From positions 2,914,001 to 2,978,000 of the forward strand of contig NZ_VFNC01000002.1 of the NCBI RefSeq assembly GCF_006715395.1: 64,000 nt of DNA. Reading direction: 5' to 3'. Of this stretch, positions 34,226-42,031 are shown one piece after another. Under the pieces are notes generated by a model that worked only from the letters and a program-made list of their open reading frames with translations, was not told the origin of the DNA and did not search any database. Position numbers and translations under genes: made by a program. How positions within the stretch are numbered: the first letter of the stretch is position 1; the number at the start of each line of letters is the position of its first letter. The stretch is from Streptomyces sp. SLBN-31 (lineage in GTDB: Bacteria; Actinomycetota; Actinomycetes; Streptomycetales; Streptomycetaceae).

Positions 34226-35497
34226 GTGAGCCCGACCAATCGCACCGTGGTCGTCACCGGTATCGGCGCAACCACACCGCTGGGTGGCGACGCAGCCTCT
34301 ACCTGGGAGGGCCTGATCGCCGGCAAGTCCGGTGTGAAGCCCCTGGAGCAGGAGTGGGCCGCCGACCAGGCGGTCCGCATCGCCGCGCCCGTCGCGGTGG
34401 AACCGACCGAGGTCATCCCCCGGCCGCAGGCCCGACGCCTGGACCGCTCGGCGCAGTTCGCGCTGGTCGCGGCCCAGGAGGCGTGGGCGGACGCCGGTTT
34501 CGAGGGCAAGGCCGGTGAGGACCCGAAGGTCGACCCGGACCGCCTCGGCGCGGTCATCGCCTCCGGCATCGGCGGCGTGACGACCCTCCTCGACCAGTAC
34601 GACGTGCTCAAGGAGAAGGGCGTCCGCCGCGTCTCCCCGCACACCGTCCCCATGCTGATGCCGAACGGCCCCTCGGCCAACGTGGGCCTGCTGGTGGGCG
34701 CCCGGGCGGGCGTGCACACGCCGGTCTCCGCGTGCGCCTCCGGCGCCGAGGCCATCGGTTACGCCATCGAGATGATCCGCACGGGCCGCGCCGACGTCGT
34801 CGTCGCCGGTGGCACCGAGGCGGCCATCCACCCGCTGCCCATCGCCGCGTTCGGCAACATGATGGCGATGTCCAAGAACAACGAGGACCCCCAGGGGGCC
34901 TCGCGTCCCTACGACACGGCCCGTGACGGCTTCGTCCTGGGCGAGGGCGCGGGTGTCGTCGTCCTGGAGTCCGCGGAGCACGCCGCCCAGCGCGGTGCCC
35001 GGGTGTACGCCGAGGCCGTCGGTCAGGGCATCTCCGCCGACAGCCACGACATCGTGCAGCCCGAGCCGGAGGGCCGCGGCATCTCGCAGGCCCTGGAGCA
35101 CCTGCTGGAGCGCACCGACCTCGACCCGGCGGAGATCGTGCACGTCAACGCGCACGCCACGTCGACGCCGGCCGGTGACATCGCCGAACTGAAGGCGCTG
35201 CGGAAGGTCTTCGGCGACGACGCCGACCACATGGCCGTCTCCGCCACGAAGTCGATGACCGGTCACCTGCTGGGTGGCGCCGGCGGCATCGAGACGGTCG
35301 CGACCGTGCTCGCCCTGTACCACCGGGTGGCCCCGCCGACCATCAACATCGACAACCTCGACCCGGAGGCGGAGGCCAACGCCGACGTCGTCCGCGGTGA
35401 GGCCCGCAAGCTGCCCGTGGAGGGCCGTATCGCCGCGCTGAACGACTCGTTCGGCTTCGGCGGGCACAACGTGGTCCTGGCGTTCCGTACGGTCTGA
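34226..35497 (+). CDS. fabF: 3-oxoacyl-ACP synthase II
   Basis: A 423-residue elongating condensing enzyme of fatty acid synthesis. The catalytic triad is C170 (VSACASGAEA), H310 (VNAHATSTPAGD) and H347 (GHLLGGAGG). GTG start at 34226 after GGAGAAAG. It is the last gene of the fab operon, followed by a 15-bp-stem terminator. Confidence 0.97.
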   Translation: MSPTNRTVVVTGIGATTPLGGDAASTWEGLIAGKSGVKPLEQEWAADQAVRIAAPVAVEPTEVIPRPQARRLDRSAQFALVAAQEAWADAGFEGKAGEDPKVDPDRLGAVIASGIGGVTTLLDQYDVLKEKGVRRVSPHTVPMLMPNGPSANVGLLVGARAGVHTPVSACASGAEAIGYAIEMIRTGRADVVVAGGTEAAIHPLPIAAFGNMMAMSKNNEDPQGASRPYDTARDGFVLGEGAGVVVLESAEHAAQRGARVYAEAVGQGISADSHDIVQPEPEGRGISQALEHLLERTDLDPAEIVHVNAHATSTPAGDIAELKALRKVFGDDADHMAVSATKSMTGHLLGGAGGIETVATVLALYHRVAPPTINIDNLDPEAEANADVVRGEARKLPVEGRIAALNDSFGFGGHNVVLAFRTV

Positions 35498-35514
35498 GAG
35501 CGCCGTTGAACGGA

Positions 35515-35548
35515 AATGGCCCGGCCTCCGGTGGGAGGTCGGGCCATT
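35515..35548 (+). terminator. Terminator of the fab operon
   Basis: AATGGCCCGGCCTCC (35515-35529) and its near-perfect complement at 35534-35548 (one mismatch), with a four-base loop. It begins 18 bases past the fabF stop. Confidence 0.8.
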
Positions 35549-35589
35549 CGCCGTCGTGTCCGTCGTTCGCGGGCGGGTACGGATCCGCC

Positions 35590-35618
35590 GTGGCCGGTCG
35601 CGCGGTTCCCCGCGCCCC
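35590..35618. repeat. Dispersed Streptomyces repeat, intergenic copy
   Basis: This 29-bp stretch, with the core GGTTCCCCGCGCCCC, matches 27 of 29 bases at 4584-4612. It lies between the fabF terminator and the DUF3145 stop. The element is of a type found in many copies in Streptomyces genomes. Confidence 0.75.
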
Positions 35619-35647
35619 CTCGGCGGCGTCAGCCCTCGGGGCGTCTT

Positions 35648-36142
35648 TCAGACCACCTGGTGCAGCCAGCGGACCGGCGCGCCCTCGCCGGCGTAACGGA
35701 AGGGCTCCAGTTCGTCGTCCCACGGCTTGCCCAGCAGTTTGGCGATCTCCGCCTCCAGGTCCGTCTCGTCCCGCTGGGAGCGGACCAGGGCGGCCCGCAG
35801 CCGGTCCTCCGGGATCAGGATGTCGCCGTGGATGCCGGTGACGGCGTGGAAGATGCCGAGGTCGGGGGTGCAGCTGTAGCGCTCGCCCTCGGCCGTGGGG
35901 CAGGGCTCGGCCGTGACCTCGAAGCGCAGCAGGTGCCAGCCGCGCAGCGCGGAGGCGAGCTTGGAGGCGGTGCCCGCCTCGCCCTGCCAGGAGAACTCCG
36001 AACGCCAGGTCCCGGGCGCGGCGGGCTGCCGGATCCAGTCGAGGTTGACGCGCGTGCCGAGCACCCCGGCGACGGCCCACTCGACGTGCGGGCACAGCGC
36101 GCGCGGCGCGGAGTGCACGTACAGAACTCCACGTGTCGTCAC
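35648..36142 (-). CDS. DUF3145 family protein
   Basis: A 164-residue protein conserved in actinobacteria next to the fab operon (SCO2391 position). Recognisable stretches are TRGVLYVHSAPRALCPHVEWAVAGVLG, SEFSWQGEAGTASKLASALRGWHLLRFEVTAEP and PFRYAGEGAPVRWLHQVV. The GTG at 36140-36142 has GGAGG seven bases upstream. Function is unknown; the conserved position suggests a link to lipid metabolism (inference). Confidence 0.9.
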   Translation of the reverse strand: MTTRGVLYVHSAPRALCPHVEWAVAGVLGTRVNLDWIRQPAAPGTWRSEFSWQGEAGTASKLASALRGWHLLRFEVTAEPCPTAEGERYSCTPDLGIFHAVTGIHGDILIPEDRLRAALVRSQRDETDLEAEIAKLLGKPWDDELEPFRYAGEGAPVRWLHQVV

Positions 36143-36402
36143 CGGGACCTCCGGGCAGAGCGGGACATCTTGCGAACTGGCGGACGGCCGTGGCCGGGGG
36201 AGCCACGTTGATGGCGAGGCTACCGTGCGGCGGCGCAAGGAGTGTGACGTACCGTCGGTCCCGATGCGCCGAAACCCCCGCCATTCACCCGGCAGGACGC
36301 TTGTACGGGTGCGAACCGTTGCGGGGTTCCGGGTTCGGGAACTCCCGCGCGTTGTCATGAGGGGAGACATCCCAGTAGGCCGACCGAGGGGAACAGCAGC
36401 GG

Positions 36403-37278
36403 ATGCGGAAGCCGAGCCACCGTTCACGGGCCGTTCTCGCCGTCACGGCGGCGGCCGTCCTGGGCGTCGCCGGCTGCGACGCGGTCGGTGGCAACGAGGC
36501 CGCGCCCACGCGCGGTGTGAGGCATGCGCCCGCCTGGGACGTGAGTCCCGGTTCCGTCGCGGCCGTCGGCGACTCCATCACCCGCGGCTTCGACGCGTGC
36601 ACGGTCCTGTCGGACTGTCCGGAGGTGTCGTGGGCGACCGGGTCCAGCACCGAGGTCGACAGTCTCGCCGTACGGCTGCTGGGGAGGGCGAAGGCCGCCG
36701 AGCGGAGCTGGAACTACGCGGTGACGGGGGCGCGGATGGCCGACCTGCCGGCGCAGATGGCGCAGGCGGTGGCGAGGAGGCCGCAGCTGGTGACGGTGAT
36801 GGTGGGGGCGAACGACGCCTGCCGGGCCTCGACGGCGGCGATGACCTCCGTCGCCGATTTCCGGGCGGACTTCGAGGACGCGCTCGCCACCCTGCGCAAG
36901 GCGCTGCCGAAGACGCAGGTGTACGTGGCGAGCGTGCCGAACCTGAAGCGGCTGTGGTCGCAGGGGCGGACCAACGCGCTGGGCAAGCAGGTGTGGAAGC
37001 TGGGCATCTGCCCCTCCATGCTGGGCGACGCGGACGCGCTGGACTCGGCTGCGACGCTGCGGCGCAACACCGTGCAGAAGCGGGTCGAGGAGTACAACAC
37101 GGTGCTGCGGGAGGTGTGCGGGAAGGACCGGCGGTGCCGGTTCGACGGGGGCGCGGTGTACGCGTACCGCTTCGGGACCGCGCAGCTGAGCCACTGGGAC
37201 TGGTTCCATCCGAGCGTGAACGGGCAGGCCCGGCTGGCGGAGATCGCCTACCGGACGGTGACCGCGAGGAAGTCCTGA
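36403..37278 (+). CDS. SGNH/GDSL-type hydrolase, lipoprotein
   Basis: A 291-residue exported esterase-like protein. The signal ends in the lipobox GVAGC, with lipid-modified C25. The SGNH blocks are GDSITRG (nucleophile S58), GANDACR, and DWFHPSVNG with the D266/H269 dyad. Activity is probably on ester-linked acyl groups of cell-surface or external substrates; the true substrate is unknown. GAGGGGAA lies upstream of the ATG. Confidence 0.92.
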   Translation: MRKPSHRSRAVLAVTAAAVLGVAGCDAVGGNEAAPTRGVRHAPAWDVSPGSVAAVGDSITRGFDACTVLSDCPEVSWATGSSTEVDSLAVRLLGRAKAAERSWNYAVTGARMADLPAQMAQAVARRPQLVTVMVGANDACRASTAAMTSVADFRADFEDALATLRKALPKTQVYVASVPNLKRLWSQGRTNALGKQVWKLGICPSMLGDADALDSAATLRRNTVQKRVEEYNTVLREVCGKDRRCRFDGGAVYAYRFGTAQLSHWDWFHPSVNGQARLAEIAYRTVTARKS

Positions 37279-37304
37279 CAGGCATGTGACTTAGGGTTCC
37301 GCTC

Positions 37305-38276
37305 ATGAGCGAACACTTCGGCACACTTCCCGACGGCACGCCGGTGGAGCGCTGGACCCTGGAGCGGGCCGGCGTGCGGGTGCGGATCCTGTCGTACGGC
37401 GGGGTCGTGCAGTCGGTGGAGGTCCCGGACCGGGACGGGCGTACCGGGAACGTGGTGCTGGGGTTCCCGGGTCTGGACGGCTACGTCGACCACCCCGGGC
37501 CGTATCTCGGCGCGCTGGTCGGCCGGTACGCCAACCGCATCGGGGGCGCCCGCTTCACGCTGGACGGCGTGACGTACCCGCTGGAGCCCAACAACGCCCC
37601 CAACTCGCTGCACGGCGGCCCCCTGGGCTTCGACAAGCGGGTGTGGGAGGTCACCCCGGTCGAGCACGGGGTGCGGCTGGGCAGGGTCAGCCCGGACGGC
37701 GAGGAGGGGTTCCCGGGACGGCTGGAGGTCGCGGCCACGTACGCGCTGGACGCCGACGGCTCGCTGCGGATCGCCTACGAGGCGGTGACGGACGCGCCGA
37801 CGGCGGTGAACCTGACGAACCACTCGTACTGGAATCTCGCCGGCTCCGGCGACGCGGGCGGCCACGAACTGCGCCTCGCCGCCTCCCGGTACACGCCGGT
37901 CGACGCCGATCTGATCCCGACGGGTGTCCTGGCGGACGTCACGGGCACGCGCTTCGACTTCCGGCGGGGCAGGAAGGTCGGGTCGGGCTTCGACCACAAC
38001 TTCGTGCTGGACGGCGGTGTGACGGAGGTTCCCCGCCAGGTCGCCGAACTCCACGACCCGGCGTCCGGCCGGGTGCTGACCGTGGCGACCACCGAGCCTG
38101 GTCTGCAGCTGTACACCGCGGACCATCTGCCCGAGCCGTTCACGCCGGGCGACGGTGTCGCGCTGGAGACCCAGCACTTCCCCGACTCCCCGAACCGGCC
38201 GGACTTCCCGAGCACGGTGCTGCGGCCGGGCGAGGTGTTCCGCTCTCAGACGGTGTACGGCTTCGGGGTGCGCTGA
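37305..38276 (+). CDS. galM: Aldose 1-epimerase (cytoplasmic mutarotase)
   Basis: A 323-residue galactose-mutarotase-fold enzyme that interconverts alpha and beta anomers of aldoses. Motifs are GRYANRIGGARFTLDG, NSLHGGPLGFDKRVW, NLTNHSYWNL (catalytic His), FDFR and LETQHFPDSPN. No signal peptide is present. TAGGGT (37292-37297) lies seven bases before the ATG, another likely leaderless gene. A second, exported mutarotase is encoded at 57038. Confidence 0.93.
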   Translation: MSEHFGTLPDGTPVERWTLERAGVRVRILSYGGVVQSVEVPDRDGRTGNVVLGFPGLDGYVDHPGPYLGALVGRYANRIGGARFTLDGVTYPLEPNNAPNSLHGGPLGFDKRVWEVTPVEHGVRLGRVSPDGEEGFPGRLEVAATYALDADGSLRIAYEAVTDAPTAVNLTNHSYWNLAGSGDAGGHELRLAASRYTPVDADLIPTGVLADVTGTRFDFRRGRKVGSGFDHNFVLDGGVTEVPRQVAELHDPASGRVLTVATTEPGLQLYTADHLPEPFTPGDGVALETQHFPDSPNRPDFPSTVLRPGEVFRSQTVYGFGVR

Positions 38277-38295
38277 TCCGCGCTCTGACGGGCTT

Positions 38296-38329
38296 GCCCC
38301 GGTCCAGGGGTCAGGTCCCGGACCGGGGC
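38296..38329. terminator. Terminator between galM and the GH3 gene
   Basis: A perfect 10-bp stem: GCCCCGGTCC (38296-38305) and GGACCGGGGC (38320-38329), with a 14-base loop, between convergent genes. Confidence 0.75.
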
Positions 38330-38354
38330 TGCTCGTGGGGGAGGTCGTCCCGGA

Positions 38355-40796
38355 TCAGACGTTAATCGTCGCGGTGAGGCGGCGGTCGGCGATCGACCGG
38401 CTCACCTGGATCTCGTACGAACCCTTCACAAACGACCACGAGCCGACCACTTCGTCCCACACCTCGAAGGCGCGGCGGGGGATCTCGACGACCGCCTCGG
38501 CCGTCTCGCCGGGGCCCGCCTCGACGCCCGCGAATCCGGCGAGCAGGCGCGCGGGGCGGTCGGGGCCGGGCTCGGTGGGCGCCAGGTAGACCTGCACGAC
38601 CTCACGGCCCGTCCGCCGGCCGGTGTTGCGGACGCGGATCCTGGCGGTGGTGCCCTCGACCTCGACGGACTCGTAGGCCCAGTCGGTGTAGCCCAGGCCG
38701 TGGCCGAAGGGGTACGTGGGGGCCCTGCCCTCCTTCTCCCAGGCGCGGTAGCCGATGAAGACGCCTTCCGTGTACGGGAGTTCGCCGTCCTGTGGGGTCA
38801 CGCGGGTGACCGGGGCGTCGGCCAGGGGGCCCCAGGTGGTGGGCAGCCGGCCGCCGGGCTCGTGGGCGCCGGTGAGCACGTCCGCGAGGGCGGCGCCGCC
38901 CTCCTGGCCGGGGAACCAGCTGAGCAGCACGGCGGCGACCTCGTCGCGCCACGGAAGTTCCACCGGGGAGCCGGAGTTGACGACCACGACGGTGTTCGGG
39001 TTGGCGGCGGCGACGGCGCGGACCAGGTCGTCCTGACGGCCGGGCAGGGCGAGGTCCTTGCGGTCGTAGCCCTCGGACTCGACGCGGTCGGTGGTGGCGA
39101 CCACCACGACGGCCGTGTCGGCGGCCCGGGCCGCGGCGACGGCCTCGGCGATCAGCTCGTCGGCGTCGCGTGCCGGTTCCTGGTGGGCCAGGGCGAAGGC
39201 GACGACCTTGAAGGGGATCTCCTCGGGGAGGGCGAAGACATGGGTCAGGGAGACCTCGACCGGTTCGCCCGCGGTCAGTTCGGGCTCGGCGCGGGCCACG
39301 GGGGCGCCGAAGAACGCCTCGAAGGGGTCGCTGTCGTCGGCGGGGAGCTGGACGTCGTCGAAGTACGTCGTCCCCGCGACGGTGAGGGTGAAGTGGCCGG
39401 TGCCCTTGACGCCGAAGGTGTGCCGGCCGGTGTCGCGGGGGGTGAAGGTGCCGGTCAGTTCGACGGTGTGCAGGCCGGCGTGGGTGACGCCCTCGGGGAG
39501 GTCGGAACCCATCCACTGGATCTGGCCGTTGGGGGCGGAGCCGGTGCCGATGACGTTCCCCTCCGTGTCCCGGCACACGGCCTTCAGGGTGAAGCCCTTG
39601 TCGGCGACGGCGAGTTCGGTGTTCGGGTCGGCGCCGACGGCGTAGGTCAGGGCGCCCTCGGGGAGGGCGGCGGTGAGGCCGTCGAGCGGGGAGACGATCC
39701 GGGACGGGAAGACGGTGGCGGAGCCGCCGCCGAGGACCCGGGCGTCGCGGGCGGCGGCACCGAGGAGGGCGACCGTGCCGGGCTTCAGCGGGAGGGCCCG
39801 GCGTTCGTTCTTGACGAGGACGAAGGAGCGGCGGGCGATCTCGCGGGCCAGGGCCTCGCCGTCGACGGCCGCGGGTGGTTCGGCGACGGCCGGCTCGGCG
39901 CCGTCCAGGGCGCCGACGCGGGCGGCGAGCCGAAGGACGTTGCGGACGGCCTCGTCGACGACGCTCTCCTCGACGCGGCCGTCGCGCACGGCCTGGGCGA
40001 GAGGGGCGCCGTAGACGGTCTGCGGGCCGGGCATGGCGACGTCGAGGCCGCCGTGCACGGCCGCGACCGTGTCCCGGGCCGCCATCCAGTCGGAGACGTT
40101 GTAGCCGTCGAAGCCCCATTCGCCGCGCAGCACCTCGTTCACGAGGTGGCGGTGCTCGGTCATCGTCGTGCCGTTGACCGTGTTGTAGGCGGTCATGACG
40201 CCCCAGGGCCGCGCGCCGGCGACGATCATCTCGAAGGGGGCCAGGTACAGCTCGCGCAGGGCGCGCTCGCCCACCAGGTTGTTCACCGTGAAGCGGTCGG
40301 TCTCGGCGTCGTTGGCGACGAAGTGCTTGACGGTGGTGCCGACGCCTCCCTGCTGTACGCCGGTGACGTATCCGGTGCCGATGCGTCCCGTCAGGTACGG
40401 GTCCTCGCTGTAGGCCTCGAAGTGGCGGCCGCCGAGCGGGGAGCGGTGGAGGTTGACCGTGGGGGCGAGCAGCACGTGCACGCCCTTGCGCCGGGCCTCC
40501 TGGGCGAGCAGCGCGCCGGCGCGGCGGGCGAGCTCCGGGTCCCAGGTGGCGGCCAGGGCGGTGGGCGAGGGAAGGGCGACGGAGGGGTCGTCGGCGGTCC
40601 AGCGCACGCCGCGGACGCCGATCGGGCCGTCGGACATGACGAGCGACTTCAGTCCGATCTCCGGCAGCGCGGGCAGGGACCACATGTCCTGGCCGGACAG
40701 CAGCCGGGCCTTGGCGTCCAGGTCCAGCTTGCCGAGGGCCGCCTCGACGGCCGCCTCGCGGGCCTGGTCGGTGGGGTTGGCCGGGGTTGCCGCCAT
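38355..40796 (-). CDS. Glycoside hydrolase family 3 (beta-glucosidase-like) with PA14 insert
   Basis: An 813-residue exo-glycosidase. The GH3 N-terminal barrel has the nucleophile D236 in GYNVSDWMAARD. Residues about 400-520 form a PA14 carbohydrate-binding insert (GVTHAGLHTVELTGTFTPRDTGRHTFGVKGTGHFTLTVAGTTYFDD). Then come the second catalytic domain (YPFGHGLGYTDW) and a C-terminal Fn3-like domain. No signal peptide is present, so it acts on imported sugars. The ATG at 40796 follows GAGGAGG. It is divergent from a TetR gene with a 15-bp palindrome between, suggesting repression by that regulator. Specificity (glucose, xylose or other) cannot be settled. Confidence 0.93.
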   Translation of the reverse strand: MAATPANPTDQAREAAVEAALGKLDLDAKARLLSGQDMWSLPALPEIGLKSLVMSDGPIGVRGVRWTADDPSVALPSPTALAATWDPELARRAGALLAQEARRKGVHVLLAPTVNLHRSPLGGRHFEAYSEDPYLTGRIGTGYVTGVQQGGVGTTVKHFVANDAETDRFTVNNLVGERALRELYLAPFEMIVAGARPWGVMTAYNTVNGTTMTEHRHLVNEVLRGEWGFDGYNVSDWMAARDTVAAVHGGLDVAMPGPQTVYGAPLAQAVRDGRVEESVVDEAVRNVLRLAARVGALDGAEPAVAEPPAAVDGEALAREIARRSFVLVKNERRALPLKPGTVALLGAAARDARVLGGGSATVFPSRIVSPLDGLTAALPEGALTYAVGADPNTELAVADKGFTLKAVCRDTEGNVIGTGSAPNGQIQWMGSDLPEGVTHAGLHTVELTGTFTPRDTGRHTFGVKGTGHFTLTVAGTTYFDDVQLPADDSDPFEAFFGAPVARAEPELTAGEPVEVSLTHVFALPEEIPFKVVAFALAHQEPARDADELIAEAVAAARAADTAVVVVATTDRVESEGYDRKDLALPGRQDDLVRAVAAANPNTVVVVNSGSPVELPWRDEVAAVLLSWFPGQEGGAALADVLTGAHEPGGRLPTTWGPLADAPVTRVTPQDGELPYTEGVFIGYRAWEKEGRAPTYPFGHGLGYTDWAYESVEVEGTTARIRVRNTGRRTGREVVQVYLAPTEPGPDRPARLLAGFAGVEAGPGETAEAVVEIPRRAFEVWDEVVGSWSFVKGSYEIQVSRSIADRRLTATINV

Positions 40797-40880
40797 CGCG
40801 GTGCCTCCTCGTCGCGTCCTGCTCGTCCTGGGCCCCATCGTGCACCCGTTGCCTGTAACGCGGTAGGTTTCGTTATCGGG

Positions 40881-40895
40881 CCGTGATATTCACGG
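40881..40895. promoter_or_regulatory. Candidate TetR operator between GH3 and tetR genes
   Basis: A perfect palindrome CCGTGA-TAT-TCACGG, 26 bases before the tetR ATG. A looser repeat, TAACG-N10-CGTTA (40856-40875), lies next to it. Both are in the shared promoter region. Confidence 0.6.
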
Positions 40896-40920
40896 TGCGG
40901 CGATGTCGTACGGTGACGCC

Positions 40921-41481
40921 ATGAACGCCAGGGTCAGGAGCGAGGAACGGCGCGCGGAGATCGTCCGGGCAACACTGGAGGTGATCGCCGAGCGCGGCTA
41001 CCGGGGGGCGAGTCTGGCCGCGGTGGCGGAGAAGGTGGGGCTCACCCAGCAGGGCCTGCTGCACCACTTCCCGACCAAGGAGGCGCTGCTGGTGGCGGTG
41101 CTTCAGGAGCGGGACCAGTGGGACGCCGTGCCGGACACGCAGTGGCGGGTCGACCTGCTGGCCTCCCTCGTCGAGTACAACGCCATGCGGCCCGGCATCA
41201 TCCAGACCTTCTCGGCGCTGCTGGGCGAGAGTGTGACGGAGGGGCATCCCGCGCGCGGGTACTTCACGGAGCGGTACCGGCAGGTGCGCGAGAGCATGGC
41301 GGCGGTCCTGCGGGCCGAGTACGGGGACCGGCTGCCGAACGGGCTGACGCCGGAACGGACCGCGCCGCTACTGGTCGCCGTGATGGACGGGCTGCAGTAC
41401 CAGTGGCTGCTGGACCCGGAGTCGGTGGACATGCCGGGGGCGTTCCGGGACTTCCTCGCACTGCTGGGCGAGGACGCCTGA
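40921..41481 (+). CDS. TetR-family regulator, probably of the divergent GH3 gene
   Basis: A 186-residue TetR regulator with HTH RRAEIVRATLEVIAERGYRGASLAAVAEKVGLTQQGLLHHFPTKEALL (residues 11-56) and a C-terminal dimer/ligand domain. The ATG at 40921 is preferred to one at 40903, because TACGGT (40909-40914) lies six bases upstream and there is no ribosome site. Placement suggests it controls the GH3 glycosidase (inference). Confidence 0.92.
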   Translation: MNARVRSEERRAEIVRATLEVIAERGYRGASLAAVAEKVGLTQQGLLHHFPTKEALLVAVLQERDQWDAVPDTQWRVDLLASLVEYNAMRPGIIQTFSALLGESVTEGHPARGYFTERYRQVRESMAAVLRAEYGDRLPNGLTPERTAPLLVAVMDGLQYQWLLDPESVDMPGAFRDFLALLGEDA

Positions 41482-41490
41482 ACGGACCCA

Positions 41491-41823
41491 CTACTGGCGC
41501 CAGATGTGGGCGAGGCTCTTGCTCACGACGCACAGGACGGCGAAGGCGATCGCCCAGACATGCGCCCCGGCCGCGAACCACAGCACCGCGCCGGCCCCGA
41601 ACCACAGTGTCTCGAAGGCGACCCGGGCGGCGCCGTGGACTTTGAACCTGGCGCGCGGGGAGCCGAACAGGCCCCACAGCACAGCGAGGCCGACCGCCCC
41701 GGCCAGGCCCAGCAGCGGGCCCCAGCCGGAGGCGCTCCTCCAGGCCCAGTACCAGACGCCCGCGAGGACGCCCAGTTCCAGCAGGAATACGACGCCCAGG
41801 TTCACGGCCTTCGCTGTCTTCAC
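41491..41823 (-). CDS. YrdB-like (DUF2568) four-helix membrane protein
   Basis: A 110-residue membrane protein with four hydrophobic helices (NLGVVFLLELGVLAGVWYWAW; GPLLGLAGAVGLAVLWGLFG; VAFETLWFGAGAVLWFAAG; WAIAFAVLCVVSKSL). The LELG and FGSPRARF motifs fit the DUF2568/YrdB family. GTG start at 41823. Function is unknown. Confidence 0.85.
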   Translation of the reverse strand: MKTAKAVNLGVVFLLELGVLAGVWYWAWRSASGWGPLLGLAGAVGLAVLWGLFGSPRARFKVHGAARVAFETLWFGAGAVLWFAAGAHVWAIAFAVLCVVSKSLAHIWRQ

Positions 41824-41834
41824 GCGCGGCAGTA

Positions 41835-41915
41835 TCACCCGCGGGAGGCCACCGCCGCCACGATTTCGATCTCGACCAGGACCTCGGGGCGGTGCTGCGG
41901 GAGGCAGCGGCCCGT
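41835..41915 (-). pseudogene. C-terminal remnant of a RidA-family protein
   Basis: In one minus-strand frame the last 22 residues read LPQHRPEVLVEIEIVAAVASRG, then stop. This closely matches the C-terminus of RidA/YjgF proteins (RPxxLVEIExVA). No RidA N-terminal part is seen upstream in any frame; the next bases run into the leader of the divergent gene. It is probably a decayed gene, and gives no sign of a start codon or ribosome site. Confidence 0.55.
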
Positions 41916-42031
41916 CTCCGCCCCGCCGCCTCCTGAGCCGCACCCCATGGCGTAGACCACTTCCGTCACGCGATACTGCGGCCGTCCGCACCACGCTCCC
42001 CCACGACGGCGACGGAAGGACCTGAACCCCC

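Noticed and set aside
31871-35497. fab genes read as part of a type II polyketide cluster
   Set aside because: There is a single cysteine-type KS with FabD, FabH and ACP, plus fasR and DUF3145 neighbours, and no chain-length factor or cyclases. This is primary fatty acid synthesis.
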